From contig JAPLKR010000103.1 in NCBI GenBank assembly GCA_026387965.1, forward strand, positions 1 through 64,000: 64,000 bases of DNA. The letters are read 5' to 3'. This stretch comes from Fusobacteriota bacterium. GTDB taxonomy: Bacteria; Fusobacteriota; Fusobacteriia; JAPLKR01. Numbering within the stretch: position 1 is the first letter of the stretch; each line of letters starts with the position of its first letter. Both the position numbers and the translations under genes were made by a program. The notes beneath the pieces were generated by a model. It saw only the letters and a list, made by a program, of their open reading frames with translations, had not been told where the DNA came from and ran no database searches. Below are positions 7,806-17,128 of this stretch, piece after piece.

Positions 7806-9047
7806 TTATAATAATGTCGTAACAATATACAAAAATCCTCCAACTAATCCACCTACAATGGCTCCATTAAGTCTAATATATTGTAAATCATCATACACTT
7901 CATCTTCAATATAACGAATAAACTCCTTTTCTGACATTGAAATGATCTCACGCTTTATGAGTTGTGTTAACGTATCAATTAGTGAATATTTTTGAGCCGT
8001 ATCTATGAGCAGTTCCGAAATTTCGTGGTTTATGATAGCTGAACACTCTTCATTTAATAAATTCGTTGAAATATGTTGGATCATTTTATCAATTATTTTT
8101 TCGGTTTGAGAAGCTCCTCGACTCTCTGTAGATAAAAACTCAAGAAGGCTTAAAATGAGCTGATCTATTCCTGAAATGATATGATCTCTTATATTTTTTT
8201 GAGAAAGTACTTTTTCAATAACAACATTAAAACTTACTGCATCAAAAGTGTCTTTTAATAAATTATTTTGATAAGAAAGAAGTTGGTTTTTGATTTCACA
8301 TATAATATCACTACTTGAATTTTCAACTTTGTCTAATTCTTCTAAAATTTCATTTACAACATCTTGACCTTTTTTGTTTGCAAAAAATTTCAATGGCCCC
8401 CATAGATGAGACTTTACTTTATTTTCAATATCATTTTCAAAACGTTTTCTATTTTGAATAATATAATTTTTAACAACCATTCCAAATTTCGGAATCATTA
8501 TATCTATAAACCCATTACTCAGAGCTCCTTCGATTATCTTCGCAACATCTTTGGCAAAATCTCTCTTCCTAAGAAAAATGACTAGCTCTCCGACACCTTT
8601 TTCTAGAGCACTCAATTTTTTAAACTCATCTAGATTCTGACTAATAAAAGTTATCAACTTTTCTTTAATATCTTTTTGAAATTTCACATCATTTATAAAT
8701 TCTTGAATATATCTATGAAAATTTATCTCACGAATTTTTTCTTCAACAACACTACTTGGCAAAAATTTTTGTACAACAATAGAAAGTCCATTGGCAATTT
8801 CATCTTTTTTCTTAGCTAGAATATTCCCGTGAGGGACTTTAATGTTAAGGGGGTATCTAAAAAGACAGGTAACTGCATACCAATCTGCAATTGCGCCAAC
8901 TAACCCCGCTTCACACACACTTATGAGTAACCTCCTCAGATCAAGACCAAATATGCCAATATTAAATCTCCAAAGTTCAAAAAAGATAAACAGTAGTAGT
9001 ACTGTAAGCAGTGAGATGTTACCCTTTCTAGATCGTTTAATTTTCAC
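7806..9047 (-). CDS. DUF445 family membrane-associated protein
   Basis: 413 residues. An N-terminal membrane segment follows a basic KIKRSRKGN start. Next comes the family hallmark GLVGAIADWYAVTCLFRYPLN and IPHGNILAKKKDEIANGL-type sequence (here VPHGNI). A long helical, coiled region follows, with a glycine-rich membrane segment at the C-terminus (NGAIVGGLVGGFLY). Family relatives include YheB/YjiN; the role is unknown. The start is the GTG at 9047, which overlaps the folC stop by one base (TAGTG) and has GGAGGTG upstream. The longer upstream reading runs through folC and is not used. Confidence 0.85.
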   Translation of the reverse strand: MKIKRSRKGNISLLTVLLLFIFFELWRFNIGIFGLDLRRLLISVCEAGLVGAIADWYAVTCLFRYPLNIKVPHGNILAKKKDEIANGLSIVVQKFLPSSVVEEKIREINFHRYIQEFINDVKFQKDIKEKLITFISQNLDEFKKLSALEKGVGELVIFLRKRDFAKDVAKIIEGALSNGFIDIMIPKFGMVVKNYIIQNRKRFENDIENKVKSHLWGPLKFFANKKGQDVVNEILEELDKVENSSSDIICEIKNQLLSYQNNLLKDTFDAVSFNVVIEKVLSQKNIRDHIISGIDQLILSLLEFLSTESRGASQTEKIIDKMIQHISTNLLNEECSAIINHEISELLIDTAQKYSLIDTLTQLIKREIISMSEKEFIRYIEDEVYDDLQYIRLNGAIVGGLVGGFLYIVTTLL

Positions 9048-10348
9048 TAGATAACACCTCCTATTTTTTTGTATTCTTGTAGAAAAATGTCCACTAAAAA
9101 GAAAGAGCCAATGACAAAATATACCTGACATTTGATACCTAAAAAATAATTGCAAGCCATTTTAGTATCATCTATTCGAATGCATTCAAAATTTATATTT
9201 TTAGCTGCCATCTCAATATTATCCAAGTTACTCTTTTTAAACTCACCAGGTTTTGTAATATAAATTTTCTGAGTAATCTCTTTTAATGATTCCATCATAG
9301 AATTAACATTTTTATGCTCTGCACATCCAAATAGCACAGAAATCTCACTCTCCTTTACAATTGTTTTTAATGTGATAAGTGATGCTTTTACAGATTCAGC
9401 TGTATGTGCACAGTCCACAATAATCCATGGTTTTTGAGAAATTATTTGGAATCTCCCCGGTAAAAATGCACTGCCTAGAGATTTTAAAATAGCACTTTCT
9501 TGGCAAATATATTTTTTCTTCAGAACGTTTTTTAATATTTGAAGTGCAAGTATAGCATTATATCCTTGATGTTTTCCAAAAAGTGCTGTTGAATACTCAA
9601 TTCTTTTTCCATTAAAGATAGTAGAGTGATCAAAACTATTTGAAACGAATTCTTTTATGCTACTTTCAATAAAAACGTTCGAAGTCTTAACTACTGAACA
9701 CTGATGTGAAATCTCCTTTTTAACTATTTTTTTTTGAAAATATGAAAAATTAGGAACTCCTTTTTTAATTATACCACATTTTTGTCTTGATATTTCTTCG
9801 AGTGTATCGCCTAAAATCTCACAATGTTCTTTTTCAATTAACGTAATTGCAGTCGCGACCGGTTTAAAAATGTTGGTAGAATCGTATTTCCCTCCAAGGC
9901 CAGTCTCAAGAACTACAAAATCACATTTTTGCTGAATAAAATAATGTATTGCAAGTACTGTTAGCCATTCAAAAAAATTATATCTATTTTCTCTCTTTTG
10001 TACTTTCACAATTTTTTGTAAGTACTTTCCAATTCTAAGAAGTTCTTTTTCGTTCATTTCACTTCCCATAATTTTGATACGCTCGTACCAATGTGTGACA
10101 TGTGGAGAGGTATATAATCCCACTTTATACCCACATGCGTGTAGACCACTTGCAACTTGAACTGCAACACTCCCCTTCCCTTTACTTCCTGCAATATGTA
10201 TAATTTTAACTCTGTTTACCTTCAACTTAGAAATTTTTGAGAATTCATTCATATAACTTAAGTTCATCATGATTCTAGGTTCTTGATTTAACCCTCTAGA
10301 AAATATATATTCAAATAATTCGGTACAACACTGGCTTAATTGTGACAT
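9047..10348 (-). CDS. folC: Dihydrofolate/folylpolyglutamate synthase
   Basis: Adds glutamate to folates, and possibly makes dihydrofolate from dihydropteroate, using ATP in the cytoplasm. The P-loop is HIAGSKGKGS (residues 51-60); the usual GTNGKGS here reads GSKGKGS. SPHVTHWYERI follows, then the Mur-ligase-type central domain with FVVLETGLGGKYD. The 433 residues are typical. It begins a three- or four-gene minus-strand run (folC, DUF445, gloA2, alginate lyase) with overlaps at each junction. Confidence 0.92.
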   Translation of the reverse strand: MSQLSQCCTELFEYIFSRGLNQEPRIMMNLSYMNEFSKISKLKVNRVKIIHIAGSKGKGSVAVQVASGLHACGYKVGLYTSPHVTHWYERIKIMGSEMNEKELLRIGKYLQKIVKVQKRENRYNFFEWLTVLAIHYFIQQKCDFVVLETGLGGKYDSTNIFKPVATAITLIEKEHCEILGDTLEEISRQKCGIIKKGVPNFSYFQKKIVKKEISHQCSVVKTSNVFIESSIKEFVSNSFDHSTIFNGKRIEYSTALFGKHQGYNAILALQILKNVLKKKYICQESAILKSLGSAFLPGRFQIISQKPWIIVDCAHTAESVKASLITLKTIVKESEISVLFGCAEHKNVNSMMESLKEITQKIYITKPGEFKKSNLDNIEMAAKNINFECIRIDDTKMACNYFLGIKCQVYFVIGSFFLVDIFLQEYKKIGGVI

Positions 10349-10523
10349 TTCAACTCCATTATCTTATGTATTTACATCACTATCTTATCATATTTGTTCA
10401 AAAAAATCTTCTGAAAATATTTATAGTTACATTAATTTTGTTATATATTAACACATTCTGCATCTAAAGTTCACACAAATGCGATATAATACGATGAGTT
10501 ATTACTTAAAAAAAGGACATAAA

Positions 10524-11528
10524 ATGAAGTATGATGTAATAATAGTTGGCGCTGGTCCCGCAGGGTTAGAACTTGCTCGAGAGTTACAATATTCACGCTT
10601 AACAGTACTAATAATAGAAAAGAATGAAGCAATTGGACCAAAAATATGTGCCGGAGGTTTAACTAGTAAAGATATAAATTTTTTAAATATTCCCCCTCAA
10701 ATTATTGAAAACTCTTACACCTCTCTGAATTTACACATCAATCGGAAAACATACCATATCAATCGGAAAAATCCTTTTATTTACACTATTGACCGTACAT
10801 GTTTTGCAAAATGGCAACTTGAACAGTTAGAGAACCATATTGCTATTTGGAAAAACTGTAAAGTATGTGTCATAAATAGTAAAAAAAATTATATTGAAAC
10901 ATCTTCGGGTGGGAAAATTCATTATTCATATCTTATTGGGGCTGATGGCTCTGCATCAATCGTTAGAAGTCATTTAGGGCTTTTAAGCAATAAAAGTATT
11001 ATTGCTTTTCAATATCTTGTTAAAACGCAGGATTCACATTCTTTAGAACTTTTCTTAGATAGTAAAAAATTTGGGTCAACATATGTTTGGTTATTCCCTC
11101 ATCACGAGTATATTTCTGTGGGGACAGGGTGTTTTCCAAAGTATTATGATTATAAACAACTTCAAAAAAACTTTTATGAATGGTTTGACTTACAAACGTT
11201 TTCAAAATATGAAAAAAAGTATGAAGTTTTTCCCATAAATTGTGACTTTCAAGGTTACCATTTTGACAATATTTATTTAGTGGGAGACGCTGCAGGGCTG
11301 GCTAGCGATATAAGTGGTGAAGGCATTTATCAGGCACTTGTATCCGGAAATGAAGTGGCAAAACTCATTTTGAACCCGGCATATGAACCTAAAAAGCTCA
11401 ACTATTTAATAAAACGAAAAAAATTCTATCGTCGACTTTTAATGCTCCCCATTCTACTTGGTCCCTTCAGAACACAGCTTTATAAATTTACAGCACATTT
11501 ATTGCAAAAAGGAAAATTAATAAAATAA
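10524..11528 (+). CDS. Geranylgeranyl-reductase-family FAD oxidoreductase
   Basis: 334 residues. The N-terminal Rossmann fold carries VIIVGAGPAGLELAREL (GAGPAG at 9-14) and the second FAD motif is YLVGDAAGLASDISGEGI near residue 255. KICAGGLTSKDI matches the Gly-rich segment of the geranylgeranyl reductase branch, whose members saturate prenyl double bonds in lipids or quinones. The actual substrate here is unknown. The ATG at 10524 is used because AAAGGAC precedes it and it begins directly with the Rossmann strand. It lies 23 bases before the LysM transglycosylase gene. Confidence 0.8.
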   Translation: MKYDVIIVGAGPAGLELARELQYSRLTVLIIEKNEAIGPKICAGGLTSKDINFLNIPPQIIENSYTSLNLHINRKTYHINRKNPFIYTIDRTCFAKWQLEQLENHIAIWKNCKVCVINSKKNYIETSSGGKIHYSYLIGADGSASIVRSHLGLLSNKSIIAFQYLVKTQDSHSLELFLDSKKFGSTYVWLFPHHEYISVGTGCFPKYYDYKQLQKNFYEWFDLQTFSKYEKKYEVFPINCDFQGYHFDNIYLVGDAAGLASDISGEGIYQALVSGNEVAKLILNPAYEPKKLNYLIKRKKFYRRLLMLPILLGPFRTQLYKFTAHLLQKGKLIK

Positions 11529-11551
11529 AAATCAATTAAGGAGATATTTAC

Positions 11552-12979
11552 ATGCCAAAGAAAGTTTTAGTAATACTTGCTTCAGCATTAGTACTCTGTT
11601 TAACCTCAACAACTTTTGCTGCTACTTCTAATATAGTACGGAGCAACATAAGTGCTATTAATTCCACACTTATGTATCAGGTGCGGCCCGGAGACACTCT
11701 TAATGATATTGCGGCGAGTGCCCATGTTACACCCTCAGATATTCAAATACTCTATCAACAAAACAGAGGTCAATTAACACCTGGAGACTTGCTCATTTTT
11801 GTGAATGAGTATCAAACAAATGATTATACATGGACTAAATATTCCAATCTTCTATCAAAATCATCTTACATTATGACTGTACAGTCCGGGCAAACACTAA
11901 ATGGTATCGCAGCTCAGTATAATGTTAGTCCTTCTGATTTAGTATTTCTTTACAGAAAAAGTTCCTCTGTTGTCTCACCAGGTGACAAATTATTACTCCC
12001 AGTTCCTAAAAATACAGATAAAGTTAAGACAACAACTGCTAGATTAGTAACAGGGCTTAGCTATCAAGTTCAACCAGGTGATTCGATTTCTAGTATTTGT
12101 ACATACTTACATATGCCACAAACACTTTTACTACAGTTAAACCCAGATGTCAGCGATCAAAATATTCGTGCTGGCCAAATGCTCTCTATAGGTAATGTGT
12201 TTGCTCAACTCTACACAGTTAAGCGTGGAGATACCCTTATGGGAATTGCTCAAAATTTTAATGCATCCCCAACAGATATTGCAGTTATATATCGTTCAAA
12301 CCCAAATTACCTTAATCCCGGAGATAAAATCCTGATTAATATACAAAAATGGGTTCCACAGCCTCAACAAGCAACACCTGCTCCTAATTCTCCTACACCT
12401 ACTTCAAGTGTGGGAAATCAAATAAATTATGTGTCAGCTACTTATTCAACGGGAAGTGATAATAGCTTCTCTTCTAACAATGCAACAACAAGTGGAAGTT
12501 CAACAAGCTCTACCCCACTTACTCAAAAACAGCTCGTAGCCCAATACTCTAATCAATATAATGTAAACCCTAATTTAATTTATGCTATCATTCGTGCTGA
12601 AAGTGGTTTTAATCCCTATGCCCTTTCACCTGCAAACTGTTATGGGTTAATGCAACTAAGCTTACCAACAGCAAGACTTTTTGATAAATCAATCAATTCT
12701 CGAAATATTTATAATCCTGAAACAAATATTCGTATTGGAATTAAATATTTCAAAGTATTGATGAATCAATTTAATAATAATTTAGTCTGTGCCATTGCAG
12801 CTTACAATGCTGGTAGTCAAAATGTAGTGAATTGGCTTCAAAATAATCCAAATTTAAGCATCTCAGATATTCCATTCTACGCAACTCGCCAATATGTGCA
12901 AGCTGTATTGACATTTTACAATCAATATCAACAAAATGGAACATTTGGTGCTACATCAACCTCTCAAACTGAAAATTAG
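11552..12979 (+). CDS. Exported lytic transglycosylase with four LysM domains
   Basis: Cuts peptidoglycan glycan strands in the periplasm. Signal peptide 1-23 (ends TTFAA). Four LysM repeats lie at about 41-84, 107-150, 170-214 and 220-264, each with a PGD or SGQ turn. A Ser/Thr/Pro-rich linker runs about 268-325. The SLT domain has its catalytic Glu350 in IIRAESGFNP, then NCYGLMQLSLPTA and AIAAYNAGSQNV. LysM-first order is the reverse of MltD-like enzymes. It is the largest of three adjacent paralogues, and its SLT domain is clearly related to the next two genes. Confidence 0.92.
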   Translation: MPKKVLVILASALVLCLTSTTFAATSNIVRSNISAINSTLMYQVRPGDTLNDIAASAHVTPSDIQILYQQNRGQLTPGDLLIFVNEYQTNDYTWTKYSNLLSKSSYIMTVQSGQTLNGIAAQYNVSPSDLVFLYRKSSSVVSPGDKLLLPVPKNTDKVKTTTARLVTGLSYQVQPGDSISSICTYLHMPQTLLLQLNPDVSDQNIRAGQMLSIGNVFAQLYTVKRGDTLMGIAQNFNASPTDIAVIYRSNPNYLNPGDKILINIQKWVPQPQQATPAPNSPTPTSSVGNQINYVSATYSTGSDNSFSSNNATTSGSSTSSTPLTQKQLVAQYSNQYNVNPNLIYAIIRAESGFNPYALSPANCYGLMQLSLPTARLFDKSINSRNIYNPETNIRIGIKYFKVLMNQFNNNLVCAIAAYNAGSQNVVNWLQNNPNLSISDIPFYATRQYVQAVLTFYNQYQQNGTFGATSTSQTEN

Positions 12980-12990
12980 CTTTAATAATC

Positions 12991-13033
12991 ATATCCTTTA
13001 TGATACACTACTATTGTGCATTATAAAGGATAT
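12991..13033 (+). terminator. Inverted repeat between transglycosylase genes, probable weak terminator
   Basis: Sixteen-base arms (ATATCCTTTATGATAC and its near complement, 14 of 16 pairing) with an 11-12 base loop, followed by TTTATTT. AT-rich, so it may only weakly separate the first and second transglycosylase genes, or may act as a processing site. Confidence 0.5.
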
Positions 13034-13051
13034 TTTATTTGAGGAGTTTAT

Positions 13052-13630
13052 ATGAAAATTAGAAATTTTATAATTATTGGAGTGCTTCTAACTCTGGTTG
13101 GCTGTACTGCGGTTCAGCCCACATCTAACACTACGTTTTCTTCAGTACCTTCATATGCTTTAGTTTCATCTGATATCGTCCCTCAAAATATACAAGAGTT
13201 TGTAATCCCTTTTTCAAAAACATCTATGATTGACCCATATATCATTTACGGTATTATTAAAATGGAAAGTGATTTTGAACCTAATGCCCGTGCCTATTCT
13301 TACTACGGTCTTATGCAGCTGAGTCTTCCAGCCGCAAGAAGTATTGATTCAAATGTATCAGAAAGAGATTTATTTATTCCTAAAATAAATGTTCATATTG
13401 GAATTCTCTATTTTCAAACACTCTTGACACAATTCAATAACAATAACATGCTCGCTATTGCTGCCTATAATGCTGGAAGTCAAAATGTTGCAACTTGGCT
13501 TCAAAATAATCCAAATCTCAACTTGTCAGGGATCCCTTATAAATCTACTCGAAACTATATTCAAGGAATCATAGATTTTTATGCGCTATGTAAGAAAAAT
13601 GAGCTCCCTCCTTCTTCCGAAACACAATAG
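13052..13630 (+). CDS. Lipoprotein lytic transglycosylase (SLT domain)
   Basis: 192 residues. A lipoprotein signal ends at Cys18 (TLVGCTAV), so it is membrane-anchored in the periplasm. There is a short linker, then an SLT domain with Glu72 in IIKMESDFEP, YYGLMQLSLPAA and AIAAYNAGSQNV. There are no LysM repeats. GGAGTTT precedes the ATG. The sequence from YGLMQLSLP onward is nearly the same as in the gene upstream, so the two arose by duplication. Confidence 0.9.
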   Translation: MKIRNFIIIGVLLTLVGCTAVQPTSNTTFSSVPSYALVSSDIVPQNIQEFVIPFSKTSMIDPYIIYGIIKMESDFEPNARAYSYYGLMQLSLPAARSIDSNVSERDLFIPKINVHIGILYFQTLLTQFNNNNMLAIAAYNAGSQNVATWLQNNPNLNLSGIPYKSTRNYIQGIIDFYALCKKNELPPSSETQ

Positions 13631-13712
13631 CATTAATTTTACTTTATTTTTTAGTATCTTTGTGTTAAACTGATTTTAACAGCCTTAATTGTCTAATCTA
13701 CAAGGAGAGTTC

Positions 13713-14336
13713 ATGAATAAACTTTATAAATTTATCATTGTCATAGGTATTTTATGTGTCGCAGGATGTACAAATCTTACTTCCAAAGATGCATATCATT
13801 CATCTAATATTCAATCAATACCGCCATCACAGCCAATTTATAGAGTACCTACATCAGTGAATATGAACTACCCTCCAAATTATGGAGTTATTTCAACAAC
13901 ACTAGTTCCCCAAAATATTCAAGATATGGTCATCCCATATGCTAAAATGTACGCCATAGATCCTCTAATTATCTATGCCATCATCAAAGCAGAGAGCAAT
14001 TTTAATCCGTCCGTCAAATCCCATGCTAACTGCTATGGACTCATGCAGCTCGGGCTTCCAACCGCTCAAGATGTTGACCCAAGTGTCTCAGTTCAAGATT
14101 TGTTTGACCCAAACACCAACATACGAATTGGAACTATCTTTATGAAATACTGTTTAATGAAATACCCCAACAATTTAGGGTATGCTGTATCTGCTTATAA
14201 TGCAGGACTCGGAAGTGTTCAACGTTGGGTTAAAGCTAATCCAAATTTCACAATTAATGATATTCCCTATAAAGAAACACGCAACTATGTCCAAGCCATT
14301 ATGAATAATTATTTGAAATATAGTAATTTAATATAA
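13713..14336 (+). CDS. Lipoprotein lytic transglycosylase (SLT domain)
   Basis: 207 residues. Lipobox CVAGC with Cys19; Pro/Ser-rich spacer; SLT domain with Glu94 in IIKAESNFNPS, NCYGLMQLGLPTA and AVSAYNAGLGSV. The start is the ATG at 13713 with AAGGAGAG upstream, in preference to an ATG eight codons earlier. Third of the tandem transglycosylases and more diverged than the second. Ten bases separate it from the following flavoprotein gene, so they share a transcript. Confidence 0.9.
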   Translation: MNKLYKFIIVIGILCVAGCTNLTSKDAYHSSNIQSIPPSQPIYRVPTSVNMNYPPNYGVISTTLVPQNIQDMVIPYAKMYAIDPLIIYAIIKAESNFNPSVKSHANCYGLMQLGLPTAQDVDPSVSVQDLFDPNTNIRIGTIFMKYCLMKYPNNLGYAVSAYNAGLGSVQRWVKANPNFTINDIPYKETRNYVQAIMNNYLKYSNLI

Positions 14337-14345
14337 AGGAGTTAT

Positions 14346-15914
14346 ATGATTCTTCGATTAAACAATGTTACTATCCCTATCACTAAAAGACAAGATGAAT
14401 CTATTCTTGAAGCTCTGCAAGAATATAAAATTATTCCTGAAGCTATTGACCATATTAATTATCTTACACGTTCTATTGATTCAAGAAGTAAACAGATGGT
14501 GTATTTTATATACTCTCTTGAAGTACATTTGAAATATCCCATTTCGATTACACATGACAAAATTGAAATCATCGAAAAAGAAACTCGAAAAAATTGGATA
14601 AAAAATCCCTATAAAGCCAATAATGTGGCTATCATTGGGTCCGGTCCTGCCGGACTTTTTGCAGCCTATAAATTGGTGCAGCTTGGATTCAAACCTCATA
14701 TATTTGAACGCGGAGAGCCTATTGAAATAAGAAAAAAAAGTGTCAATTTTTTTTGGACAAAAAATGTCTTTAATCCAGAATCAAATGTTCAATTTGGTGA
14801 GGGTGGAGCGGGTACTTTTTCTGATGGTAAGCTCACACATCGAATGAAGGGAAACCCTTATCTTAATGAAGTTTTTCAGCTTTTTGTTGAGTGTGGTGCT
14901 CAAAAAGAGATACTTTTCGACTATATGCCTCACATCGGTACCGATAGACTTCAAGTTGTTGTGCGAAATATCCGAAGAAAGCTAGAGGAACATGGCGCAG
15001 TATTTCATTTTAATTCAAAGCTTACAGATATTGTAACTATGGGAAGCCAAATAGAAAGAATCATAATAAACAACAATGAAAGTTTTGATGTATCTGCGGT
15101 AATACTTGCCACAGGTCATAGCGCAACAGATGTTTATCATCTTCTAAACAACAAAAAAGTAGGCATGGAGTCTAAGGATTTTGCCGTCGGTTTAAGAATT
15201 GAACATCCAAGAACTCTAATTGATAAAATGCAATATGGTCGTTTTGCAGGTCACCCCGCTCTTGGGGCTGCAACCTATAAATTCACCTATAACAATACGC
15301 ATGATAAGCGTGGGGTCTACTCTTTTTGCATGTGTCCTGGCGGCGAAATTGTCAATGCTGCATCTGAACGCGGACATACTTTAGTAAACGGAATGAGCCT
15401 TTCGCATCGAAACTCAAATTTTTCTAACTCTGCAATAGTGGTAGCAGTTAAGAAAAGTGACTATGGAAGAAATCTATTTGATGGTGTACATTTTCAAAGA
15501 AAACTTGAAAAGCAAATTAATTCACTGACGCAAGCTGAAGGAACACTTTTCCAAAATCTATCTGATTTTCAAAAAAATTGTGTTACCATAAATGAGATAG
15601 AGAGCAGTTTTAGAATGAAGTTAACACCGTATAATTTAAATAAACTTCTTCCAAATTTTATCACTGAAAATCTTCATCTTGCTTTTGAGAGTTGGAAACG
15701 ACATAAATATTTTATCTCAGATACAGCCAACCTATTTGCAGCTGAAACACGCACTTCAGCACCGATTAGAATCCTGAGAAATGAAGATGGAAGCTCTGTA
15801 AGCATAAAAAACCTCTTCCCTATTGGCGAAGGGGCTGGTTATGCTGGAGGTATTGTCAGTTCGGCCGTGGATGGGCTAAAGGTCGTAGAGCAAAATTTTG
15901 CAAAAGAAGTATAA
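14346..15914 (+). CDS. FAD-dependent dehydrogenase, COG2509 family
   Basis: 522 residues with an N-terminal alpha/beta domain of about 90 residues (RSIDSRSKQMVYFIYSLEV). The FAD Rossmann motif AIIGSGPAGLFAAYKL follows at about 96-111. Then come family hallmarks VQFGEGGAGTFSDGKLTHR, YSFCMCPGGEIVNAASE and, at the end, PIGEGAGYAGGIVSSAVDG. Members are widespread in anaerobes and Firmicutes; the substrate is unknown. It ends just before the truncated GntR remnant, so the breakpoint of the decayed PTS region is here. Confidence 0.88.
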   Translation: MILRLNNVTIPITKRQDESILEALQEYKIIPEAIDHINYLTRSIDSRSKQMVYFIYSLEVHLKYPISITHDKIEIIEKETRKNWIKNPYKANNVAIIGSGPAGLFAAYKLVQLGFKPHIFERGEPIEIRKKSVNFFWTKNVFNPESNVQFGEGGAGTFSDGKLTHRMKGNPYLNEVFQLFVECGAQKEILFDYMPHIGTDRLQVVVRNIRRKLEEHGAVFHFNSKLTDIVTMGSQIERIIINNNESFDVSAVILATGHSATDVYHLLNNKKVGMESKDFAVGLRIEHPRTLIDKMQYGRFAGHPALGAATYKFTYNNTHDKRGVYSFCMCPGGEIVNAASERGHTLVNGMSLSHRNSNFSNSAIVVAVKKSDYGRNLFDGVHFQRKLEKQINSLTQAEGTLFQNLSDFQKNCVTINEIESSFRMKLTPYNLNKLLPNFITENLHLAFESWKRHKYFISDTANLFAAETRTSAPIRILRNEDGSSVSIKNLFPIGEGAGYAGGIVSSAVDGLKVVEQNFAKEV

Positions 15915-15925
15915 GTAAAAATTAA

Positions 15926-16171
15926 GATAACTATAGTCCCCCTTTATTTGAACTGAATCAAATAAAATTTTTTGAAGGTTATAAGGAGCTTACTGCAGAA
16001 ATTATTTCAAAAAAAATTAAAGGATATTATAATTTTTCCGATGTTATTGCTGTAATAAAAGAAATTAGAAAAGCCTATGATAGAAGACAATTAATAGAAT
16101 ACTCAATTACCTACATCAATAGCGAGCATTTTACCTATAAAATATATTTACAACAAGGAGATATATCATGA
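15926..16171 (+). pseudogene. C-terminal remnant of a GntR-family regulator (UTRA domain)
   Basis: No start codon and no DNA-binding domain remain. The frame opens right after a stop (15923) and reads NYSPPLFELNQ, a long middle section, then DRRQLIEYSITYINSEHFTYKI, the typical end of a UTRA effector domain. Its TGA overlaps the next ATG by four bases (ATGA), so the original gene was coupled to the downstream operon. The N-terminal half was lost, probably by deletion against the flavoprotein gene. Confidence 0.65.
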
Positions 16172-17109
16172 AAAGAATGTTTGAAGTAACCTCAATTGAA
16201 ATCGAGACATGGGGGAAAAATGAGTTAATTGAATCGATTAAAACTACTGAAGCTAGAACCATAATGGCTGAAACAGTCGTAAGCGTTAAATCATTTGTAG
16301 GTGGATGTAGCAATCCTGAAACTGCTTCTGCTTTTGGCGCAGATATGATTACTCTAAATATGTTTAATCTTTTAGAACCCTATATCATGAATTTTGAAGA
16401 TCCAGAATTTGAAGATGAAACCACTTCTGGCACACTCCAGACGCTATTGGCTGACATTAAATCTAAAACAAAAGATATCAATATTATTAGAAGACTCAAA
16501 AAACGCACCGGTCGTTTTATTGGTTTAAATATGGAACCAATCCCTAATGGCATTAAATATCCAGAAGGCTATAAACTGACAAAAGATAATTTGCTACGAG
16601 TTAAAAAGCTCGGATTTGATTATATTGTAATTACTGGAAATCCTAAAACCATGATTACTATGCAAGGAATTGTTGATGGAATTCTTTTAGCAAAAGAGGT
16701 TTTAGGTGATTCATGTTTAATAATAGCTGGGAAAATGCATGGAGCAGGCTCAGGAAATTTATATAAAAAAGAAGATATGGTCAAATTTGCAGCCGCAGGA
16801 GCTGATGTGGTCATGATCGGGGCCCCATTAACACTTCCTGGAATGACCATCGATGTTGCCAAGGAAATTATCGACGCCATACATCAAAACGGCAAATTAG
16901 CATTAACTGCCATAGGAACATCTCAAGAAGGCGCCGATAGGGCTGTTATCGAGCAAATTGCCCTTGCTTCTAAGCAGGCTGGGTCAGATATTATTCATAT
17001 TGGTGACGCAGGCTTTTGTGGAATTGCCGATCCAGAAAATATCAAGTATATGTCTATCGCTATAAGAGGAAAAAGACACACCTATAGTAGAATTGTCAAT
17101 AGAAAATAG
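16168..17109 (+). CDS. DUF7916-type TIM-barrel protein of a PTS operon
   Basis: 313 residues, intact. It shows alternating strands and glycine turns of a TIM barrel: FGADMITLNMFN, FIGLNMEPIP, FDYIVITGNPKT, IIAGKMHGAGSG, GADVVMIGAPLTLPG, TAIGTSQEGAD and HIGDAGFCGIA. Such proteins, formerly called HAD-like or PEP-phosphonomutase-like, are usually found in PTS sugar operons with a SIS protein, as here. The catalytic activity is not established. AAGGAGAT precedes the ATG. Its partners on both sides are broken, so it may be on the way to loss. Confidence 0.7.
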   Translation: MKRMFEVTSIEIETWGKNELIESIKTTEARTIMAETVVSVKSFVGGCSNPETASAFGADMITLNMFNLLEPYIMNFEDPEFEDETTSGTLQTLLADIKSKTKDINIIRRLKKRTGRFIGLNMEPIPNGIKYPEGYKLTKDNLLRVKKLGFDYIVITGNPKTMITMQGIVDGILLAKEVLGDSCLIIAGKMHGAGSGNLYKKEDMVKFAAAGADVVMIGAPLTLPGMTIDVAKEIIDAIHQNGKLALTAIGTSQEGADRAVIEQIALASKQAGSDIIHIGDAGFCGIADPENIKYMSIAIRGKRHTYSRIVNRK

Positions 17110-17128
17110 TAATTACTTTGATGGAGAA

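Noticed and set aside
9048-9155. N-terminal extension of the DUF445 frame
   Set aside because: It runs through the folC coding end; the GTG at 9047 with GGAGG is the better start.
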